A DNA stretch of 64,000 bases, from contig SVTJ01000011.1 in the NCBI GenBank assembly GCA_015063845.1, positions 3,359 to 67,358 on the forward strand, written 5' to 3'. Positions 49,991-59,937 of this stretch are shown piece after piece; the stretch's first letter is position 1; the number at the start of each line of letters is the position of its first letter. The stretch is from Oscillospiraceae bacterium (GTDB taxonomy: Bacteria > Bacillota > Clostridia > Oscillospirales > CAG-272). Both the position numbers and the translations under genes were made by a program. Below the pieces are notes generated by a model. It saw only the letters and a program-made list of their open reading frames with translations. It was not told the origin of the DNA and did not search any database.

Positions 49991-52375
49991 ATGAACATTA
50001 CAGAAAAAACATTATCCACACTTGAATTTGATAAGATAAGACAAATGCTTGCCGAGGTCTGCCCAACAGCGGGCTCGGCAAATATGGCGCTTATGCTGTG
50101 TCCTACGGACAGAATTGACGTAGCTCGCGAAAGGCTTGTCCGCACAACTGATGCAAAAAGACTTTGCGACGCAAAGGGAATGCCGTCTTTTGGCGGAGTA
50201 GTCGACGTATCCGATATATGTGAAAGAGCGCTGAAGGGAGCTGTGCTTACTCCGCGCGAGATACTCGATGCCGCGGTAGTTCTTCGCAGCTCACGCCAGC
50301 TGCTTGATTATATAAGGTCAAACCGTCTTTTTGCCACGGTGCTTGACGAGACGTTTGAGAGGCTGCTTCCCAACCGACAGCTAGAAGATAGAATATCTCG
50401 CTCAATAATCTCGGAAGAGATGATAGCTGACGAAGCGAGCTCCGCTCTTTCGGACGTACGCAGAAAGATAAGAGTTGCAAATATCAAGGTCAGGGAAACT
50501 CTCGCAAGATATACGGGCGGAAGCTATTCGAAGTTTTTGCAGGACAATATCGTAACGCAAAGAAACGGAAGATACGTTATCCCCGTAAAGGCGGAGCATA
50601 GAAACGATATCAAGGGACTTATACACGATACGTCGTCCTCGGGCGCGACCGTATTTATCGAGCCTATGGCTGTCGTCGAGGCAAACAACGAGCTGACTAT
50701 TCTTGAGGCAAAGGAGCAGCACGAGATAGAGAGAATACTCTCAGAGCTTTCGGGTGAGATAGCGAGCATAGCTCCGTCTCTTATGCTTAATTACAGAAAT
50801 ATTACCGAGCTTGGATTTATATTCGGCTGCGCGGAGCTTTCCCGTCGTATGGATGCTTGCGAGCCCGTACTTGTCGAGCAAAGACACTGTGCACTGAAAA
50901 GAGCAAGACATCCGCTTATTGACAAAAAAACGGTCGTTCCCATTACGCTGTCTATCGGCGGTGAATACGACACTCTTATAATAACAGGACCTAACACGGG
51001 AGGCAAGACGGTAACGCTTAAAACACTTGGATTGTTTGCCGCTATGGCACAGTCGGGACTTCACTTGCCTTGCGACGAGGGAAGCGAGCTTTGCGTGTTC
51101 GAAAAGATACTCGTTGACCTTGGCGATGAGCAGAGCATAGAGCAATCACTCTCTACGTTCTCATCGCATATGGTGACGATAGTTTCGATAGTTAACGAGC
51201 GCAATGACCGCTCACTCGTGCTTTTTGACGAGCTTGGAGCGGGAACTGACCCCGTCGAGGGAGCTGCGCTTGCTATTGCCGTTATAGAAGATATGAGAAG
51301 CGCAGGGGCTATTTGTCTTGCCACTACTCACTATACCGAGCTTAAGACTTATGCGCTCGATACTGAGGGGGTTTGCAACGCGTCGTGTGAGTTCGACGTT
51401 GAGACCTTGCGACCTACCTATAAGCTCATAATCGGTACACCGGGTAAATCAAACGCTTTTGCGATATCCGAAAAGCTGGGACTTCCCAAGACTATCGTCA
51501 GCCGTGCGGGAGAGCTCGTGGGAACAGAGAACAAGAAGCTCGAGAATATACTCGGAGAGCTTGAGGCAACGAGAATACAGACTGAGAAGCAGCTTGAAGA
51601 AGCACAGAAAATGAAGCTTGAATATGAGCACTTCAAAGCGCAGGCAGAGGCAGATATCGCAAAAAGGCTTGCGGATGCGGAAAAGGCTCTGGAAAGCGCG
51701 AGAAGCCGCGCACAAAATATGGTCGATAGCGCGAAGATATCCAGCGACTTTATTATGGAACAGATGGACAAGCTCAAAAAGCAGAAGGACTCCGAGCGAC
51801 TTGGCGACGAGCTTGATAAGGCAAGGCGCGAGATAAGAGAGCATCTGAGAGCGAATAGCGACAAATACGATCCCGTTCAGAAAAAGACCTTGGGAGATTA
51901 TAAGCTGCCTAGAGCACTTCGCAAGGGCGATGAGGTATATGTTGTCAGCCTTGATAAGCAGGGTTATCTCACGGAAGATCCCGACCGTTCGGGTAAGGTG
52001 GGTGTGCAGATAGGGCTGATAAAAACAAAGGTCAAGCTCGATGACCTTCGTCTTGTTGAGCGCGAGGCAGAGGTGAGTGTCGGCGGAAAAACGCAAAAGC
52101 TCTCACAAGTCAGAGTTAGCGTCAGCCGAGATTTTCGAGGAGAGATAGACCTGCGAGGAAAGACGGGAGATGAGGCGTGGAGCATGGTGGATAAATATTT
52201 CGACGATGCTTCTATCGCGGGCTTCCATACCGTAAGACTGATACACGGAAAGGGAACTGGGGCGCTCAAGACCGCACTTTGGGGTTACCTCAAAAAAGAC
52301 AGACGCGTAGCCTCCTTCCGTATAGGACAGTTTGGCGAGGGAGACGGCGGAGTAACCGTAGTTGAACTGAAATGA
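49991..52375 (+). CDS. mutS2: Endonuclease MutS2
   Basis: The 794 residues have the MutS core with Walker A GPNTGGKTVTLKTLGL (about 332-347), LVLFDELGAGTDPVEGAALA (Walker B) and a long coiled coil (about 520-630). The C-terminal Smr domain (DLRGKTGDEAWSMVDKYF, and LIHGKGTGALKTALWGYLKK) is the nuclease part. Relatives suppress recombination or rescue collided ribosomes. It is the last gene of the yqfC operon. Confidence 0.96.
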   Translation: MNITEKTLSTLEFDKIRQMLAEVCPTAGSANMALMLCPTDRIDVARERLVRTTDAKRLCDAKGMPSFGGVVDVSDICERALKGAVLTPREILDAAVVLRSSRQLLDYIRSNRLFATVLDETFERLLPNRQLEDRISRSIISEEMIADEASSALSDVRRKIRVANIKVRETLARYTGGSYSKFLQDNIVTQRNGRYVIPVKAEHRNDIKGLIHDTSSSGATVFIEPMAVVEANNELTILEAKEQHEIERILSELSGEIASIAPSLMLNYRNITELGFIFGCAELSRRMDACEPVLVEQRHCALKRARHPLIDKKTVVPITLSIGGEYDTLIITGPNTGGKTVTLKTLGLFAAMAQSGLHLPCDEGSELCVFEKILVDLGDEQSIEQSLSTFSSHMVTIVSIVNERNDRSLVLFDELGAGTDPVEGAALAIAVIEDMRSAGAICLATTHYTELKTYALDTEGVCNASCEFDVETLRPTYKLIIGTPGKSNAFAISEKLGLPKTIVSRAGELVGTENKKLENILGELEATRIQTEKQLEEAQKMKLEYEHFKAQAEADIAKRLADAEKALESARSRAQNMVDSAKISSDFIMEQMDKLKKQKDSERLGDELDKARREIREHLRANSDKYDPVQKKTLGDYKLPRALRKGDEVYVVSLDKQGYLTEDPDRSGKVGVQIGLIKTKVKLDDLRLVEREAEVSVGGKTQKLSQVRVSVSRDFRGEIDLRGKTGDEAWSMVDKYFDDASIAGFHTVRLIHGKGTGALKTALWGYLKKDRRVASFRIGQFGEGDGGVTVVELK

Positions 52376-52482
52376 TCGTGTGGTTTTGATATCATATTTG
52401 CCAAGTTGTGCTCAAAAAAGTCGAAATGATTTATGCAAAGTCATATTTTGCAGATAATCATTTAAAAAAATTGTGAACACAC

Positions 52483-52511
52483 TTGTTTTGGCGAAAAAAA
52501 TATGTTATAAT
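52483..52511 (+). promoter_or_regulatory. Sigma-A promoter for prs
   Basis: TTGTTT (52483-52488), 17 bases, TGTTATAAT (-10 at 52506-52511), 40 bases before the ATG. Confidence 0.8.
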
Positions 52512-52550
52512 AATACTAACAGATGAATAAAGCTCGGGAGGTATATCAAT

Positions 52551-53696
52551 ATGAAAGAATCACAGTACGCTGAACTTAGCGTGATAGGTATGAAGGGTTG
52601 TGAGCAGTTTGCCGCGCAGGTAGACTATTATCTCAAGGATTGGCGACGTCACGGAGGCGACGAGTCCTTCCTCGTACACGCGGATTGTCCGCGCTTTGGA
52701 ACGGGTGAGGCGAAGGCTCTCATTCACGAATCACTCAGAGGTCACGACCTGTATATCATTTGCGATATGTTTAACTACGGTGTTACTTACAAGATGTATG
52801 GCAAAGAGGTTCCTATGAGCCCCGACGAGCACTATGCCGACCTCAAGCGTATTATTTCCGCTAATATGGGTAAGGCAAGACGAGTATCTGTTATTATGCC
52901 TATGCTCTACGAGGGCAGACAGCACAAGAGAAGCGGACGCGAGTCGCTTGACTGCGCGCTTATGCTTCAGGAGCTTGTCAATATGGGCGTTTCAAACATA
53001 ATCACCTTTGACGCACACGACCCCAGAGTTCAGAATGCGATCCCGCTTTCGGGCTTTGATAACGTTATGCCTACTTATCAGATGATAAAGGCTCTCGTTC
53101 GTAATGTGCCCGATGTTATTATCGACAAGGACGAGCTTGTTATCATCTCTCCCGATGAAGGCGCAATGAGCCGTTGTATGTACTTCTCCTCGGTCCTCGG
53201 TCTTGATATCGGTATGTTCTACAAGCGCCGTAACTATGCGGTGGTCATAAACGGACGTAACCCGATTGAGGCTCACGAGTATCTCGGAAAGGACCTTACT
53301 GGTAAGGACGTTATTATAGTTGATGATATGATCTCCTCGGGTGAGTCGCTTATAGACGTGGCTCTCCAACTCAAGGAAAAGGGTGCAAAGAGAATTTTCG
53401 CATTTGCAACGTTCGGTCTGTTTACAGACGGTCTTGAAAAATTCGACAAGGCATATGCAGACGGAATATTCACCAGAGTGTTTACCACAAACCTTATCTA
53501 CCGCCGCCCCGAGCTTTCCGGCCGCGAGTGGTACGTTGAGGTAAATATGTGTAAGTACGTTTCCTACATTATCGATACTCTCAATCACGACTATACTCTC
53601 AGCGAGCTTCTCAATCCCGTGAAGCGTATTCATAATCTCATGGATAAGCATAAAGCGGAGCAAACGTCTCAGATAAAGATGTCTTTCGAGGATTGA
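52551..53696 (+). CDS. prs: Ribose-phosphate pyrophosphokinase
   Basis: It makes PRPP from ribose-5-phosphate and ATP. Key motifs: PMLYEGRQHKRSGRESLDCA, FDAHDPRVQNA, and the PRPP loop VIIVDDMISSGESLIDVA (about residues 257-274). The 381 residues are about 60 longer than classic PRPP synthetase, with an N-terminal extension and an extra C-terminal segment. It resembles a divergent clostridial subfamily. AGGAGGT-like GGGAGG lies upstream. Confidence 0.9.
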   Translation: MKESQYAELSVIGMKGCEQFAAQVDYYLKDWRRHGGDESFLVHADCPRFGTGEAKALIHESLRGHDLYIICDMFNYGVTYKMYGKEVPMSPDEHYADLKRIISANMGKARRVSVIMPMLYEGRQHKRSGRESLDCALMLQELVNMGVSNIITFDAHDPRVQNAIPLSGFDNVMPTYQMIKALVRNVPDVIIDKDELVIISPDEGAMSRCMYFSSVLGLDIGMFYKRRNYAVVINGRNPIEAHEYLGKDLTGKDVIIVDDMISSGESLIDVALQLKEKGAKRIFAFATFGLFTDGLEKFDKAYADGIFTRVFTTNLIYRRPELSGREWYVEVNMCKYVSYIIDTLNHDYTLSELLNPVKRIHNLMDKHKAEQTSQIKMSFED

Positions 53697-53706
53697 TGCA
53701 AAACAT

Positions 53707-53740
53707 AAAAGAGCAAACACACAGTGTTTGCTCTTTTTTT
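53707..53740 (+). terminator. Terminator of prs
   Basis: AGAGCAAACAC and GTGTTTGCTCT around ACA, then TTTTTTTG, 11 bases past the stop. Confidence 0.92.
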
Positions 53741-53789
53741 GTTTGATCTGGTCTGATCAGTGACCAAATATTATCGGATAGGTATCCAG

Positions 53790-54470
53790 TTAATGTTTTG
53801 TTTTTTTGAATGGGAATTCTTCGCCAATACATATCATATCCGCAATGACCTTTTCGGGGTCTTTTGCTCGGAAAATAGCCGATCCCGCTACTATTACGTT
53901 TGCTCCTGCACTTGTGAGAAGTCCGAGATTGTCGGAATTGATGCCGCCGTCAACCTCAATATCTACGTTTATACCGTTATTCTCGGCATACTCGCGCAGT
54001 ACTCTTACCTTATCGATCGTTTCGGGAATAAGGCTCTGCCCGCCAAATCCGGGCTCAACTGTCATAACAAGTACCATATCTACTTTGTCAAGCAGATGGA
54101 ATATCTGCTCGGGCGGTGTAGCGGGCTTTATTGAAACGGACGGGCGAACACCGTAAGAGCGGATCTGTTCGATAACAGCCTCGGGATCGTCACAGCTCTC
54201 ATAATGTATGGTTATGATATCTGCTCCCGCGTCAACGTAGTCTTTTATGTATCTTTCGGGCTTGGTTATCATAAGATGAACGTCAAACGTAATATTCGTA
54301 ACCTTTTTAAGTGACGTTATTACGGGCGGTCCAAAGCTTATGTTTGGAACAAAAATGCCGTCCATAACGTCAAGATGGATATATTGCGCTCCTGCCGTAT
54401 GTACCTTGTTTACCTCTTCGCCGAGCTTAGAAAAATCCGCAGCAAGAACTGATGGTGAAATAATAAGCAT
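53790..54470 (-). CDS. rpe: Ribulose-phosphate 3-epimerase
   Basis: The TIM-barrel enzyme of the pentose phosphate pathway. ISPSVLAADFSKLGEEV, IHLDVMDGIFVPNISFGP, VMTVEPGFGGQSLIPE and VDGGINSDN carry the metal and substrate residues. The 226 residues fit. It is the last gene of the minus-strand run with rpiB. AAGGT lies before the ATG. Confidence 0.96.
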   Translation of the reverse strand: MLIISPSVLAADFSKLGEEVNKVHTAGAQYIHLDVMDGIFVPNISFGPPVITSLKKVTNITFDVHLMITKPERYIKDYVDAGADIITIHYESCDDPEAVIEQIRSYGVRPSVSIKPATPPEQIFHLLDKVDMVLVMTVEPGFGGQSLIPETIDKVRVLREYAENNGINVDIEVDGGINSDNLGLLTSAGANVIVAGSAIFRAKDPEKVIADMICIGEEFPFKKTKH

Positions 54471-54548
54471 ATTTTTACCTTACCTTTAAAATCAGCCGTA
54501 GCCGATAGCAACTGCCTTCGACACAGCATATTCTATAATGAAAATTAC

Positions 54549-54618
54549 GTGCGTTTTCCGTGAAAAGGAAATTTAATATATGAGGAAGTGGGGACTGTTT
54601 ATTCACGGAACAGCGCAC
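54549..54618. repeat. Inverted repeat in ispF-rpe gap
   Basis: GTGCGTTTTCCGTGAA (54549-54564) and TTCACGGAACAGCGCAC (54602-54618) pair with small defects. It lies 3 bases past the ispF stop and may be its terminator, although there is no T run; otherwise the 150-base gap to rpe contains nothing recognised. Confidence 0.5.
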
Positions 54619-54620
54619 TT

Positions 54621-55106
54621 TTATGCCTCAAGCTTCTCTATAAGACAAACTGCGTGAGCTGAAATGCCTTGTCCCTCTCCCGTAAAGCCGAGCTTTTCTT
54701 CTGTCGTAGCCTTCACGCTGACACAAGAGATATCCAAATTGAGCGCGCGCGCGATATTAGAGCGCATCTTTTGGATATGAGGAGCAAGCTTTGGCGCTTG
54801 GGCTATAACCGTCGCATCGATGTTGCTTATGCTATATCCCTCGCAGTATATTCTTGTCGCTACTTTTTGAAGAAGGACAAGACTGTCCGCACCCTCATAT
54901 TTTTTATCGGTATCGGGGAAGAGCTTTCCAATATCGCCAAGAGCCGCCGCACCGAGAAGCGCATCTGCGATAGCGTGCAGCAGCACGTCTGCATCGGAGT
55001 GACCGAGCAGTCCTTTCTCATAGGGAATATCAACTCCGCCGAGTATCAAACGTCTGCCTTCAGTCAGGCGGTGAACGTCATATCCGTGTCCAATTCTCAT
55101 CATCAT
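54621..55106 (-). CDS. ispF: 2-C-methyl-D-erythritol 2,4-cyclodiphosphate synthase
   Basis: This is the MEP-pathway cyclase. [11 protein letters not shown] (metal Asp/His) and [28 protein letters not shown] are the core motifs, with [20 protein letters not shown] at the end. The 161 residues fit. Its first ATG overlaps the ispD stop. Confidence 0.97.
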   Translation of the reverse strand: MMMRIGHGYDVHRLTEGRRLILGGVDIPYEKGLLGHSDADVLLHAIADALLGAAALGDIGKLFPDTDKKYEGADSLVLLQKVATRIYCEGYSISNIDATVIAQAPKLAPHIQKMRSNIARALNLDISCVSVKATTEEKLGFTGEGQGISAHAVCLIEKLEA

Positions 55107-55870
55107 TGATCCTCTTTGCGCGCTCTTGCTCTTTCTGCTAAGATTCCCTCTGCAACCGCAAGATCCTCGCGAGTCGTTATCTTAATATTTTGTGCTCCGC
55201 ATTCTACAAGACGAATGGGATGTCCGACACTTTCAACAAGAGAGTTGTCGTCCGTGACTTCAATGTCCTTTTTGAGTGCTGTGTATGCCGCCGCGCGATA
55301 GAGGCGTACCTTGAATGCTTGCGGAGTTTGCGCCATCCAGACTGTATCTCTGTCGGCGGTCGTGTCGATAAAGCCCTTTTTGTCAGCTATCTTTACCGTA
55401 TCGGTAGAACGGTGTGCCGCGGTTGCTGCCTTGTATTTATAGGCAGAACGGCAAACCGAGTTTATTATGTCGGGAGTTGTCAAACATCTTGCACCGTCGG
55501 CAATAGCTACGTACTTAGCTCTCGTATCTATCGCCTCAAATCCGTTGAGCACGGATATCTGACGTGTGTGTCCGCCCTTGACTATTGCTCGTACTTTTTT
55601 GAAGTCATACTTTTTTACAAGCTCTTGCCAAACCGGTATTTCAACGGACTTTGCAACGATGATTATCTCGTGTATACAATCTGCCTCTTCGTAAGCGCGA
55701 ACGGTATGCATAAGCAGAGGTTCACCGCAGACGTTTGTCATTTGCTTTGTGACCTTGCCGCCAAAGCGTTCGGAAAGGCCTGCCGCAACTATCACGGCAG
55801 ATGTGAAATTTTTAGGGTGAGGTGAGCCTGATATAGCGCGAAGTACCGCAGCTATCTTTTTGGTACACAT
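55103..55870 (-). CDS. ispD: 2-C-methyl-D-erythritol 4-phosphate cytidylyltransferase
   Basis: It forms CDP-ME in the MEP pathway. [20 protein letters not shown] is the CTP-binding opening, followed by [16 protein letters not shown] and AQTPQAFK. The 255 residues include about 20 extra N-terminal residues. GGGAGG lies 8 bases before the ATG. It is coupled to ispF, the next-but-one pathway step. Confidence 0.95.
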   Translation of the reverse strand: MCTKKIAAVLRAISGSPHPKNFTSAVIVAAGLSERFGGKVTKQMTNVCGEPLLMHTVRAYEEADCIHEIIIVAKSVEIPVWQELVKKYDFKKVRAIVKGGHTRQISVLNGFEAIDTRAKYVAIADGARCLTTPDIINSVCRSAYKYKAATAAHRSTDTVKIADKKGFIDTTADRDTVWMAQTPQAFKVRLYRAAAYTALKKDIEVTDDNSLVESVGHPIRLVECGAQNIKITTREDLAVAEGILAERARARKEDQ

Positions 55871-55888
55871 AATCTGCCTCCCAAGGTT

Positions 55889-56335
55889 TTAGTTGTTTTT
55901 CTCTATTTCGCTAAGCATGGCAACTCTTGTTACGTGGTTGCCGTTGTTGAGATATTCTGCATCGAGAAAAGCGTCTACAAGGTCAAGAGCAAGTCCTGCT
56001 CCTACCACACGCTCTCCAAAGCAGAGCATATTTGCGTCGTTGTGCTCTCTTGTAAGTCTTGCGGAAAAGGTATCGGAGCAGCAAGCCGCACGAATACCCT
56101 TATGCTTGTTTGCGGCAATGGACATGCCAATGCCCGTTCCGCATATGAGTATGCCGAGCTCGCACTCGCCGTTGAGTATCTTCTCGCAAGCAGCAGTAGC
56201 TATTACGGGATAGTGACAGCTGGCATTTGAATTTGTTCCAACGTCAACGACCTCGTATCCCTTTTCAAGAACGTGCGATATTACCGCACTCTTTATGCCA
56301 AATCCTGCGTGGTCACATCCTATTACTATCTTCAT
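55889..56335 (-). CDS. rpiB: Ribose-5-phosphate isomerase B
   Basis: It interconverts ribose-5-phosphate and ribulose-5-phosphate. VIGCDHAGFGIKSAV, CGTGIGMSIAANKHKGIRAA and TREHNDANMLCFGERVVG are family motifs, with the catalytic cysteine in LICGTG. About 148 residues. I use the ATG at 56335 (GAGG 9 bases upstream); the track's ATG lies within tsaB. Confidence 0.95.
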   Translation of the reverse strand: MKIVIGCDHAGFGIKSAVISHVLEKGYEVVDVGTNSNASCHYPVIATAACEKILNGECELGILICGTGIGMSIAANKHKGIRAACCSDTFSARLTREHNDANMLCFGERVVGAGLALDLVDAFLDAEYLNNGNHVTRVAMLSEIEKNN

Positions 56336-56339
56336 TTTT

Positions 56340-57047
56340 TCAGTCCTCATTTGTCTCTTTGTTTTTGTTCATAAGCTCGCGCTCCGCTTGTGACGGGCGG
56401 AGATAGTTTACCTTGAATGCCGTATCGCTTTTGTGCTCTCCCTTGCCGTACAGCTCAAGAGCCACACAAGCGACCGAGAACGCCGATTGATGTCTGAGCC
56501 TTTCGGGAGTGTACTTTATCTCGGTCTTGTTGAAGGCTTGGACGGTGATATCATATCCGTCTCCGCAAAGCATCACGCGCTCTTCGTATTTGGAGAGAAG
56601 CTCATCAAGCTCGCTTATCGCCATAGCGCTGTCATCCATAAGACGTGTAAGCGTCTTTCCGTCCGAGCGAAATAGGGCAGTGTATACCTGCGAGCGACGC
56701 GCGTTCATAACTGGGCAAATAAGACCCTCAAAGCCGAGCAGATTGCAAGCAAGAGCTTCGAGCGTCGATACCTCAACACAAGGCTTCTCCGAGCCAAATG
56801 CAAGTCCCTTAAGCGTTGCCGCGCCTATTCTGACTCCCGTGAAAGACCCGGGGCCTGCCGAGGCAGCGAACAGATCAATGTCCGAGAGGGTCATCGAAAA
56901 GTGAGAAAGCATGCTCTCTATCATCGGGAGCAGCGTTTCACTGTGCGTGTTTTTGTTGTTAAGTGTGTATTCCGACAGCAGCTTGCCGTCCTCGCAGAGT
57001 GCGACAGACGCAATAAGCGCCGAGCTGTCAAGTGCCAATATCTTCAT
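56340..57047 (-). CDS. tsaB: tRNA threonylcarbamoyladenosine protein TsaB
   Basis: TsaB is an ASKHA-fold partner of TsaD in t6A37 modification of ANN-decoding tRNAs. ILALDSSALIASVAL, THSETLLPMIESML and SAGPGSFTGVRIGAATLKGL are typical. The 235 residues match. It lies between tsaE and rpiB; tsaD is not in the window. Confidence 0.95.
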   Translation of the reverse strand: MKILALDSSALIASVALCEDGKLLSEYTLNNKNTHSETLLPMIESMLSHFSMTLSDIDLFAASAGPGSFTGVRIGAATLKGLAFGSEKPCVEVSTLEALACNLLGFEGLICPVMNARRSQVYTALFRSDGKTLTRLMDDSAMAISELDELLSKYEERVMLCGDGYDITVQAFNKTEIKYTPERLRHQSAFSVACVALELYGKGEHKSDTAFKVNYLRPSQAERELMNKNKETNED

Positions 57048-57060
57048 ATTTTTCTCCGTA

Positions 57061-57513
57061 TTACGCGCCGATCATGTCAAAAAGCACGGCTCTGCTGTCC
57101 GTATCGCTCTCGTTATCCTTGATCAATTCAACGCGAATATAGCTCTCGGGAAGCGCATACTCGATGTTTTCGCTCCATTCGGTGATACATATACCGCCTC
57201 TGTCGGCGTAGTCGTAAAATCCGATGGAATAAAGCTCGTCCTCGTCCTCGATCCTATACATATCAAAGTGGAATACCGAGCAGGTCTTTCCTTTGTATTC
57301 GTTCACCAGCGCGAAGGTGGGGGATTTTACGCGAGCATCGGGTGCGATGGCGCGGGTAAATCCACGCACAAAAGCGGTCTTGCCCACTCCAAGGTCACCA
57401 AAAAGCGCCACGAAGCGGGGAAGTCCGTTGTCAATTATTTCACGCGCAAGCGCCTCTCCCAGGCTTTCGGTTTCTGCCGGAGAGAGAGACGCGCGTCTTT
57501 CGGGAAATGTCAT
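57061..57513 (-). CDS. tsaE: tRNA threonylcarbamoyladenosine ATPase TsaE
   Basis: TsaE is the small ATPase of the t6A complex. Walker A ALFGDLGVGKTAFVRGF and SPTFALVNEYKG, HFDMYRIEDEDELYSIGFYDY and ITEWSE are present. About 150 residues from the ATG at 57513, which is 2 bases after the fhs stop; the track's start lies in fhs. Confidence 0.95.
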   Translation of the reverse strand: MTFPERRASLSPAETESLGEALAREIIDNGLPRFVALFGDLGVGKTAFVRGFTRAIAPDARVKSPTFALVNEYKGKTCSVFHFDMYRIEDEDELYSIGFYDYADRGGICITEWSENIEYALPESYIRVELIKDNESDTDSRAVLFDMIGA

Positions 57514-57514
57514 A

Positions 57515-59188
57515 TCAGAACAGTCCCGTGATGTTGCCGTCGTTATCAACGTCGATAGATACAGCCGCAGGCTTCTTAGGAAGACCGGGCATAGTCATAA
57601 TAGCGCCTGTGAGCACTACGATGAACTCAGCTCCCGCAGAGAGCTTGATCTCGCGAACGGTGAGTGTGAATCCCTCGGGTCTGCCGAGCTTGGAAGCATC
57701 GTCAGAGAGGGAGTACTGCGTTTTAGCTACGCAGATAGGGAAGGTGGAGTACTTGGGGTCTATTGCCTCGATATCAGCGAGAGCCTTAAGAGCCGCGGCA
57801 TCGTACTTGACGTCGGCAGCACCGTATATCTTTGTAGCTACCGCCGCTATCTTCTCCTTGATGGACATATCGTCCTCATACATAAAGTGGAAGTCCTTTT
57901 CCTTCTCGCAAGCCGCAATGACCTTTTCTGCAAGCTCTATTCCGCCTTCTCCGCCTTTGGCGAATACCTCGGAAAGCGCAAATTCAGCACCCTTTGCAAT
58001 GCATATCTGTCTGATGTAGTCAAGCTCAGCGTCGGTGTCCGTGCCAAAGCGGTTGATAGCGACTACAACGGGCAGACCGTACTTGCGGAGATTGTCTATA
58101 TGAGCCTCGAGGTTTACAGCACCTGCCTTGAGCGCATCGAGGTTTTCACCCGAAAGCTCAGCTTTGGGAACTCCACCGTTATACTTGAGCGCGCGAACTG
58201 TTGCGACAAGTACTACCGCGTCGGGAATGAGCCCCGCCTTGCGGCACTTGATATCAAGGAACTTCTCAGCTCCAAGGTCAGCGCCAAAGCCAGCCTCTGT
58301 GATTGTATAGTCAGCAAGCTTAAGAGCAAGCTTTGTAGCTCTTACCGAGTTACAGCCGTGAGCGATGTTAGCGAAAGGTCCGCCGTGAATGAGTGCGGGG
58401 GTGTTTTCGAGCGTCTGTACGAGGTTAGGCTTGATAGCGTCCTTAAGAAGCGCTGCCATAGAGCCCTGAGCACACAGATCGCGGCAATAAACGGGCTTAC
58501 CGTCGTATGTGTATGCAACGAGAATGTTGCCAAGTCTTGTCTTGAGGTCGTCGAGCGACTCGGCAAGACAAAGGATAGCCATTATCTCACTTGCAACTGT
58601 TATCATAAAGTGGTCCTGACGGGGAATACCGTCAACACGGCTTCCAAGACCTACGGTTATGTTACGCAGAGCGCGGTCGTTAGTGTCGGTAACACGGCTG
58701 AAAACTATTCTTCTCTGGTCGATACCGAGCTCATTTCCTTGCTGGAGATGGTTGTCTATCATCGCGCAGAGCAGATTGTTTGCTGCTGTTATCGCGTGGA
58801 AGTCACCAGTGAAGTGGAGATTGATATCTTCCATAGGAACGACCTGAGCGTATCCGCCGCCTGCGGCACCGCCCTTGACACCGAATACAGGTCCGAGAGA
58901 GGGCTCACGAAGCGCTATTATCGCATTTTTGCCTATTTTGTTCATAGCCATACCGAGACCGACAGTGGTAGTGGTCTTGCCCTCTCCTGCGGGAGTGGGG
59001 TTGATGGCGGTAACGAGAATGAGCTTGCCTGCGGGGCGGCTCTCCATTCTCTTGAGAAAGGCATCGTTAATCTTAGCCTTGTACTTACCGTACAGCTCGA
59101 GCTCGTCGTCTTTGATACCGAGCTTTTCTGCGATCTTGGTGATAGGAAGCATAACGGCTTCCTTGGCTATTTGAATATCCGTTTTCAT
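57515..59188 (-). CDS. fhs: Formate--tetrahydrofolate ligase
   Basis: It makes 10-formyl-THF from formate, THF and ATP for one-carbon metabolism. The P-loop appears as [20 protein letters not shown] and the start [19 protein letters not shown] is typical; [17 protein letters not shown] lies near the end. The 557 residues match. It is first in the run fhs-tsaE-tsaB-rpiB-ispD-ispF-rpe. Confidence 0.98.
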   Translation of the reverse strand: MKTDIQIAKEAVMLPITKIAEKLGIKDDELELYGKYKAKINDAFLKRMESRPAGKLILVTAINPTPAGEGKTTTTVGLGMAMNKIGKNAIIALREPSLGPVFGVKGGAAGGGYAQVVPMEDINLHFTGDFHAITAANNLLCAMIDNHLQQGNELGIDQRRIVFSRVTDTNDRALRNITVGLGSRVDGIPRQDHFMITVASEIMAILCLAESLDDLKTRLGNILVAYTYDGKPVYCRDLCAQGSMAALLKDAIKPNLVQTLENTPALIHGGPFANIAHGCNSVRATKLALKLADYTITEAGFGADLGAEKFLDIKCRKAGLIPDAVVLVATVRALKYNGGVPKAELSGENLDALKAGAVNLEAHIDNLRKYGLPVVVAINRFGTDTDAELDYIRQICIAKGAEFALSEVFAKGGEGGIELAEKVIAACEKEKDFHFMYEDDMSIKEKIAAVATKIYGAADVKYDAAALKALADIEAIDPKYSTFPICVAKTQYSLSDDASKLGRPEGFTLTVREIKLSAGAEFIVVLTGAIMTMPGLPKKPAAVSIDVDNDGNITGLF

Positions 59189-59231
59189 AAATCTATTCTC
59201 CTTATAATGTTATCAAGAATATACAAATTAT

Positions 59232-59260
59232 ATTATATCACAATTTTTCTCGTATGTAAA
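59232..59260 (-). promoter_or_regulatory. Sigma-A promoter for fhs operon
   Basis: On the minus strand TTTACA (59260-59255), 17 bases, TGATATAAT (-10 at 59237-59232), 44 bases before the ATG. Confidence 0.85.
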
Positions 59261-59281
59261 TAGATTTTGTACTAAATACCC

Positions 59282-59779
59282 TCATTTTTTGCTTTTTTTG
59301 AGCCTTATCAAGTACGTTGAAAGGCAAATGAGAGTGAATAGCGTTGCCGCGCATATACCGCCGAGAGTGTCAACGCACACGTCGGAGAATTGCATCGCCC
59401 TGCCTGCGGAAAAGTTTTGTATCAGTTCATCAATACACGCGACCAAAAAGCATACGGGCACGGAAATAAAAGGGGATAAAAACGATAGCGTTTGAGGGAT
59501 CTTTTTGGATAGAGGGCAGAGTAGCACGTCTGCCGATAGCAGTGCGGTCAACACGAAAAACTCGGAGAAATGAGCGAAAGTACGCACGTCGCGCTCGGAT
59601 ATAGGCTTTTTGATACCCACTGAGGTGAGTGCCGAATTGAGAGCGCTTGTGACAGCAGAGCTTTTTTCTCCCGACTCAACCCCATTATCAAGTGAGTTTG
59701 AGAAAACAAAGACGATCCAGACCGCCGTCAGCACGAGAAAACATATAAAAACGATTTTTCTTGCGTTGATCTTTGTCAT
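59282..59779 (-). CDS. VanZ-like membrane protein
   Basis: The 165 residues have four helices and VanZ signatures: WIVFVFSNSLD at the first helix, RTFAHFSEFFVLTALL, and the loop CIDELIQNFSAGRAMQFSDVCVDTLGG (about 115-140), which contains the conserved DE, R and D residues. VanZ homologues raise resistance to some glycopeptides or protect against host lysis. AAGGATT lies 7 bases before the ATG. Confidence 0.85.
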   Translation of the reverse strand: MTKINARKIVFICFLVLTAVWIVFVFSNSLDNGVESGEKSSAVTSALNSALTSVGIKKPISERDVRTFAHFSEFFVLTALLSADVLLCPLSKKIPQTLSFLSPFISVPVCFLVACIDELIQNFSAGRAMQFSDVCVDTLGGICAATLFTLICLSTYLIRLKKSKK

Positions 59780-59811
59780 ATAAATAATCCTTTCGACTTT
59801 TAAAAAAAGAC

Positions 59812-59840
59812 TTGAATTTTACTTTGTGATATGATATACT
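59812..59840 (+). promoter_or_regulatory. Sigma-A promoter for tRNA-Arg
   Basis: TTGAAT (59812-59817), 17 bases, TGATATACT (-10 at 59835-59840), 23 bases before the mature tRNA. Confidence 0.85.
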
Positions 59841-59862
59841 ATACGGGTGAAAAACAGAATAT

Positions 59863-59937
59863 GCCTGCATAGTTAAATGGATATAATAACCCCCTCCTAA
59901 GGGGTAGTTATGGGTTCGATTCCCGTTGCGGGTGCCA
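59863..59937 (+). tRNA. tRNA-Arg (CCU)
   Basis: A cloverleaf is visible: acceptor GCCTGCA with TGCGGGT (two G-U pairs), discriminator G and encoded CCA; anticodon stem ACCCC/GGGGT with loop CTCCTAA, anticodon CCT, which reads AGG; T-arm GGGTTCGATTCCC. The gene has its own extended -10 promoter. Confidence 0.92.

Noticed and set aside
57293-59263. 656-residue plus-strand ORF
   Set aside because: It is an antisense shadow of fhs and tsaE; the minus-strand frames are unmistakable.
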